Origin: an uncultured Bdellovibrio sp.
Lineage (GTDB): Bacteria > Bdellovibrionota > Bdellovibrionia > Bdellovibrionales > Bdellovibrionaceae
Length of the DNA stretch: 10,373 nt
Direction of reading: 5' to 3'
Assembly: GCA_946482355.1 (NCBI GenBank)
Contig: CAMLRE010000033.1
Span: forward strand, 1-10,373
Shown here: positions 7,745 to 10,373 of the stretch, in pieces
How the letters are laid out: each line of letters opens with the position of its first letter
Position numbering within the stretch: position 1 is the stretch's first letter
Translations under genes and position numbers: made by a program
The notes under the pieces: model-generated
Database searches by the model: none
What the model saw: the letters and a program-made list of their open reading frames with translations, nothing else
Told to the model about the DNA's origin: nothing

Positions 7745-7750
7745 CTCCTT
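7745..7750 (-). promoter_or_regulatory. Strong ribosome-binding site of the lipoprotein gene
   Basis: Read on the minus strand this is AAGGAG, 8 bases before the ATG at 7736. It is the best Shine-Dalgarno match in the window and suggests high translation of the lipoprotein. Confidence 0.8.
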
Positions 7751-7763
7751 AGTTGAAAATAGA

Positions 7764-7778
7764 TCTGCCTGTGGCAGA
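7764..7778 (-). other. Small stem-loop in the lipoprotein leader
   Basis: TCTGCC and GGCAGA form a 6-bp stem with a 3-base loop, ending 13 bases before the ribosome-binding site. It has no T run in the gene's direction, so it is not a terminator. It may shape the 5' leader. The 155 bases between the amidohydrolase terminator and this gene must hold its promoter if the terminator works, but I see no convincing -35/-10 pair. Confidence 0.4.
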
Positions 7779-7891
7779 CTTAAAAAGTACAACCCTTTTA
7801 GTTTATGGAATTTCACGTTTTTTTCATAGACCTGAAACATAAGGCTTAAAGACCTTAGTCCAGTGATTTGTTTTAAGATTTAGTTAGGGTG

Positions 7892-7918
7892 AAAAGCGCG
7901 GGTTTATATTACTCGCGC
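7892..7918 (-). terminator. Probable intrinsic terminator overlapping the amidohydrolase stop
   Basis: On the minus strand GCGCGAG (7918-7912) pairs with CCCGCGC (7902-7896), giving 7 pairs including one G-T, around a 9-base loop, followed by TTTT (7895-7892). The gene's last codons (CGC GAG) form the left arm, and the TAA stop (7911-7909) sits in the loop. The T run is short, so termination may be incomplete. Confidence 0.6.
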
Positions 7919-9579
7919 ATATTAATTTGCTCTAATTGCTCAGCGAAGCGATCGTAATTTTTTTGATCAAGCTTTTCTTGCGGCATTGAAGCTTTCCATT
8001 CTTTTGAGAATAGATTTTTGATGACTGTTCTGTAGTTCTCGTCATTGCATGAAGTTAGTGAATCTAACTGAGGAAACACAGATTTCATATTTGCCACTAA
8101 TTCAGATAACTTAAGTGGTGAATTCATTACTTGTTGTTGTGAAAGCCTTGCGCAGCCTGGACTTTGGTCGATTTGCTCTTTTGTAACCAATGAGTCTGCG
8201 TTGTTTTGCTCAACCGCGATATTTGTTTTAGCTACTTTTAATTCTCCACCCACCATCACGTACTGGATGTCAGATTGCTGGGCTGTCACGATTTGTGTGT
8301 ACGGATTTGCTTTCGTTGATTTTAAACGAATCGCTACGATATCAGCTAAGAAGCCTTCTTCAAGGCGACCTAAGCGATCAGCTAATCTTAAAGCTTTAGC
8401 AGGATTTATCGTCATCATCTCGTAAAGTTTTTTATCTGTCACTTGAGTCATTCCTTTTGACTGAGCATAACGGCGGGCGATCTTAACTTCGTCTAATAAG
8501 TTTTTTGTGCCTGACGGTGTCCAGTCAGAACCTAATGTCACATTTACGTTATGCTTTAACGCTAATTCCGGATTCAAAGTATCACCGTATAAGATTAAAT
8601 TTGAAAACGGTGACCACACTAAAGAAATATTTTTAGTCGCAGCATCGGCTAGATCTTTTTCATCCATACCCACACCGTGAATTACAACTAAGCCTTTTTT
8701 TGCAAGACCTAGTTTGTTGGCGAATTTGTATTCAAGTTTATTGTACTGATCTGTAGAACGGCCTTCAGATAAGTGAACGATTAAACCACGTAAATCACCT
8801 TCAGGTAACATACGCGTGAAATAACCTAAGTAAGATTTTAAACTTTCAAGAAACTGAGCTTGACGTGAATTAAGCGCACCTTCAGTTGTTTGTAAGGGCT
8901 CAAGCACTTCGTTCAGTGATTTTTTTTCTTGAATCATTGCCGGAAAAATTTTTTCAGAAAATAAAGCGGCCGCATCTGGGCTTACGATTTCCATACTGGC
9001 TTTAGCGTCTGTTACTAAGTTGTAGTCTTCTTCAATTTCTACGTTACGCGCTAAAATACCTTTAGTGCATGCTGAGTCTTGTCCGATACCTTGAACACTA
9101 GTGACTCCGCCGGCCAAGGCTTTGATTTCAGCGTACTGGTACGTTTGGCAGTAAAGCGAGTTTACATCAGTGGCTTCGCCTAAAGCAGGGTTATTTAACG
9201 GGCCGGTTACGTTTTTCTTATAGCCAGATAGACCGCGCCATTGAAAGCGGTTACCAAATTGCCCGTGAGCTTCTGACCATAACGGAATAACGTTGTATTT
9301 TAAGTGACCATGTAAATCGATAAAACCTGAAGAAAGAATAACTTTACCAATTTGTGACTCTAAGATTTTTTTAGTTTCACGAGAGGTCTCAAACGGGGTT
9401 AACGATTTTTTAGTGATTTTGCCATCTTCGATTAAAAGATAAATCTTACGGGCACGAAGCTCTGACTTAGCCGGATCTGGCTCATAACCCTCAATGTAGG
9501 TGCTGGCAGCTACCGCAGAACAAGAGATCGCTAACGTTGCGGTAAGCGCTGAAATGACTTTAAAAAACGGTGTTTTCAT
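7909..9579 (-). CDS. Exported metal-dependent amidohydrolase (ATZ/TRZ-like)
   Basis: This 556-residue amidohydrolase-superfamily enzyme hydrolyses C-N or similar bonds at a metal centre; its substrate cannot be told. Residues 1-24 form a signal peptide (MKTPFFK, hydrophobic run, SAVA), placing it in the periplasm. Metal ligands fit the family: H90 and H92 in GFIDLHGH, H269 with E272 in VHLSEG, H301 in VIHGVG, and D352 in LGSDW. The block WSPFSNLILYG (322-332) and the ending NPAKALRLADRLGRLEEGFLADIVAI are typical of the ATZ/TRZ and cytosine-deaminase branch. About 106 residues follow the usual end, with two cysteines; this extension is not recognised. ATG 9579 was chosen because it gives a compact signal peptide; ATG 9606 in frame would add 9 residues, and neither has a good ribosome-binding site. 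LAISC in the signal is a poor lipobox, so a lipoprotein is possible but less likely. Confidence 0.88.
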   Translation of the reverse strand: MKTPFFKVISALTATLAISCSAVAASTYIEGYEPDPAKSELRARKIYLLIEDGKITKKSLTPFETSRETKKILESQIGKVILSSGFIDLHGHLKYNVIPLWSEAHGQFGNRFQWRGLSGYKKNVTGPLNNPALGEATDVNSLYCQTYQYAEIKALAGGVTSVQGIGQDSACTKGILARNVEIEEDYNLVTDAKASMEIVSPDAAALFSEKIFPAMIQEKKSLNEVLEPLQTTEGALNSRQAQFLESLKSYLGYFTRMLPEGDLRGLIVHLSEGRSTDQYNKLEYKFANKLGLAKKGLVVIHGVGMDEKDLADAATKNISLVWSPFSNLILYGDTLNPELALKHNVNVTLGSDWTPSGTKNLLDEVKIARRYAQSKGMTQVTDKKLYEMMTINPAKALRLADRLGRLEEGFLADIVAIRLKSTKANPYTQIVTAQQSDIQYVMVGGELKVAKTNIAVEQNNADSLVTKEQIDQSPGCARLSQQQVMNSPLKLSELVANMKSVFPQLDSLTSCNDENYRTVIKNLFSKEWKASMPQEKLDQKNYDRFAEQLEQINMRE

Positions 9580-9591
9580 ACTGTCAAACTT

Positions 9592-9620
9592 CTGGCCAGC
9601 GGCCATTAAATGGCTGCCAG
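9592..9620 (-). other. Leader hairpin before the amidohydrolase start
   Basis: An imperfect inverted repeat, CTGGC at the left end (9592-9596) and GCCAG at the right (9616-9620), surrounds a perfect GCCAT-TAA-ATGGC core (9602-9614). It lies 12 bases before the chosen ATG and covers the alternative ATG at 9606. A TATACC stretch (9626-9621, minus) just upstream could be a -10 element, but no good -35 accompanies it. Confidence 0.35.
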
Positions 9621-9741
9621 GGTATAGCCCAAAGCAACCACAATTGTTGTGTCCTAAATTTCGTATCCTAGAGGAAATAAATGCAAGAATAGCGCTGATT
9701 TTTGTCAGGAAATTGTCAGCGTTTTGAGTGCGTCAGAAACG

Positions 9742-9772
9742 CAAAATGGACCACGTTAAGTGATCCATTTTG
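9742..9772 (-). terminator. Intrinsic-type hairpin after the PBP4 gene
   Basis: CAAAATGGA (9742-9750) and TCCATTTTG (9764-9772) form a perfect 9-bp stem. After one mismatch the stem continues with CAC/GTG around the loop GTTAA. It starts 28 bases after the stop of the minus-strand PBP4-type gene. The T run is inside the 3' arm (CCATTTTG) rather than after it, so it is a likely, not certain, terminator. Confidence 0.6.
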
Positions 9773-9800
9773 AAGAGACAATTTGTCGTGATTTAGTTAT

Positions 9801-10373
9801 TTACTTAACGTCTTGAATCGAGTTTTCATCAAACGGTACAAACGCGCGAGCTTTGTAGTTATCTAGTGGATCTTTACCACCGTTTGTCTTGATGATGCTC
9901 GATAAAAAGTTACGAATACTAGTGTAGTCTTTAGTTGAAGACGTCGCGTGGAAATAAACTACTCCGTCTTGAGTTAAAGCTGCACCTGCTAAAGAAACCG
10001 ATTGAGAAATCGTTCCCGTTTTTGCAAGTAACGAGTCATCTGTATTGTTCGTTAAGTAGATGTTTGTCACTGTTGAATTACCATCAGCACTCGCATCAGA
10101 ACCAGCGACCGGCAAGATATAACGTAAACCTTTACCTTGATCAGTTGCTACTTTTGTTAAACGTTTCATAACTTCAACTACTGTGCGGCAGCTCGCTGAA
10201 TTATAAACTTTGCGACCATCCACGATTTCTGGGTAACCAGAGCCATTGTAGAAATCAAATTCTTTATCAGCAGCGCCAACCATTTTAGTCATGTAAGAAT
10301 CAAATTTTTCAGTACGCGCTAAACGCTCAAACACTTTATCAGCTGCAAAGTTATGAGAGTTACGGTTTAACTC
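9801..10373 (-). CDS. dacB: PBP4-type D-Ala-D-Ala carboxypeptidase/endopeptidase, C-terminal part
   Basis: This is the last 190 residues of a penicillin-binding protein of family S13; the start and the SxxK catalytic motif lie beyond the right edge. Such periplasmic enzymes remove the terminal D-Ala or cut D-Ala-mDAP cross-links in peptidoglycan. In the visible fragment, the SxN motif is S6-H7-N8 in NRNSHNFAADKVF. Next comes NGSG (43-46) with NSAS downstream, the region that reads DGSG..R.N in relatives. KTGT follows at 118-121 with the usual SLLAKTG lead. The frame is open to the window edge through S6-H7-N8, so the real gene does not start at the internal GTG near 10334. In Bdellovibrio bacteriovorus, PBP4-type enzymes round up prey cells; whether this one does depends on the host species, which is only inferred here. 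Confidence 0.92.
   Translation of the reverse strand, partial: ELNRNSHNFAADKVFERLARTEKFDSYMTKMVGAADKEFDFYNGSGYPEIVDGRKVYNSASCRTVVEVMKRLTKVATDQGKGLRYILPVAGSDASADGNSTVTNIYLTNNTDDSLLAKTGTISQSVSLAGAALTQDGVVYFHATSSTKDYTSIRNFLSSIIKTNGGKDPLDNYKARAFVPFDENSIQDVK

Noticed and set aside
9640..9653. Palindrome-like CACAATTGTTGTG as a possible operator
   Set aside because: The half-sites are short and AT-rich, and no regulator gene or second copy is present in the window.

Overview
The window looks like a chromosomal stretch of an AT-rich Gram-negative bacterium. It has Sec signal peptides, a lipoprotein and several periplasmic wall enzymes. The style and gene content (a PBP4-type enzyme, a secreted MepA-like peptidase and many exported enzymes) fit a Bdellovibrio-type predator, but this is an inference; no rRNA or other marker gene is present to prove it. 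No tRNA, rRNA, insertion sequence, CRISPR array or phage gene was seen.

Layout. Bases 1-1248 (minus) hold most of a poly(A) polymerase gene (pcnB), cut by the window edge at its 3' end. A short divergent gap leads to a plus-strand group: an alpha/beta hydrolase (1308-2129), a DEAD-box RNA helicase with a long His/Lys/Arg-rich tail (2187-3785), a secreted protein with two SH3-like domains and a MepA-like murein peptidase domain (3808-5166), and a small secreted protein whose start overlaps the peptidase gene (5148-5597). The group ends in a strong bidirectional hairpin (5644-5672), with a second hairpin just beyond it inside the end of the opposing gene.

The right half is all minus strand and is transcribed right to left: a partial PBP4-type D-Ala-D-Ala carboxypeptidase/endopeptidase (9801-10373), a secreted amidohydrolase (7909-9579) and a large lipoprotein (5694-7736). 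Each of the first two is followed by a hairpin that looks like an intrinsic terminator, so the three are probably separate transcription units.

How the genes relate. pcnB and the helicase act in cytoplasmic RNA metabolism. Most of the rest is exported: two murein-active enzymes, a small partner protein, an exported amidohydrolase and the lipoprotein. The most interesting item is the lipoprotein. Its N-terminal half carries uracil-DNA-glycosylase-like motifs, and its C-terminal half is a diverged second copy of the same unit. A DNA-glycosylase fold in an exported, lipid-anchored, duplicated protein is unexpected, and its function cannot be read from the sequence.
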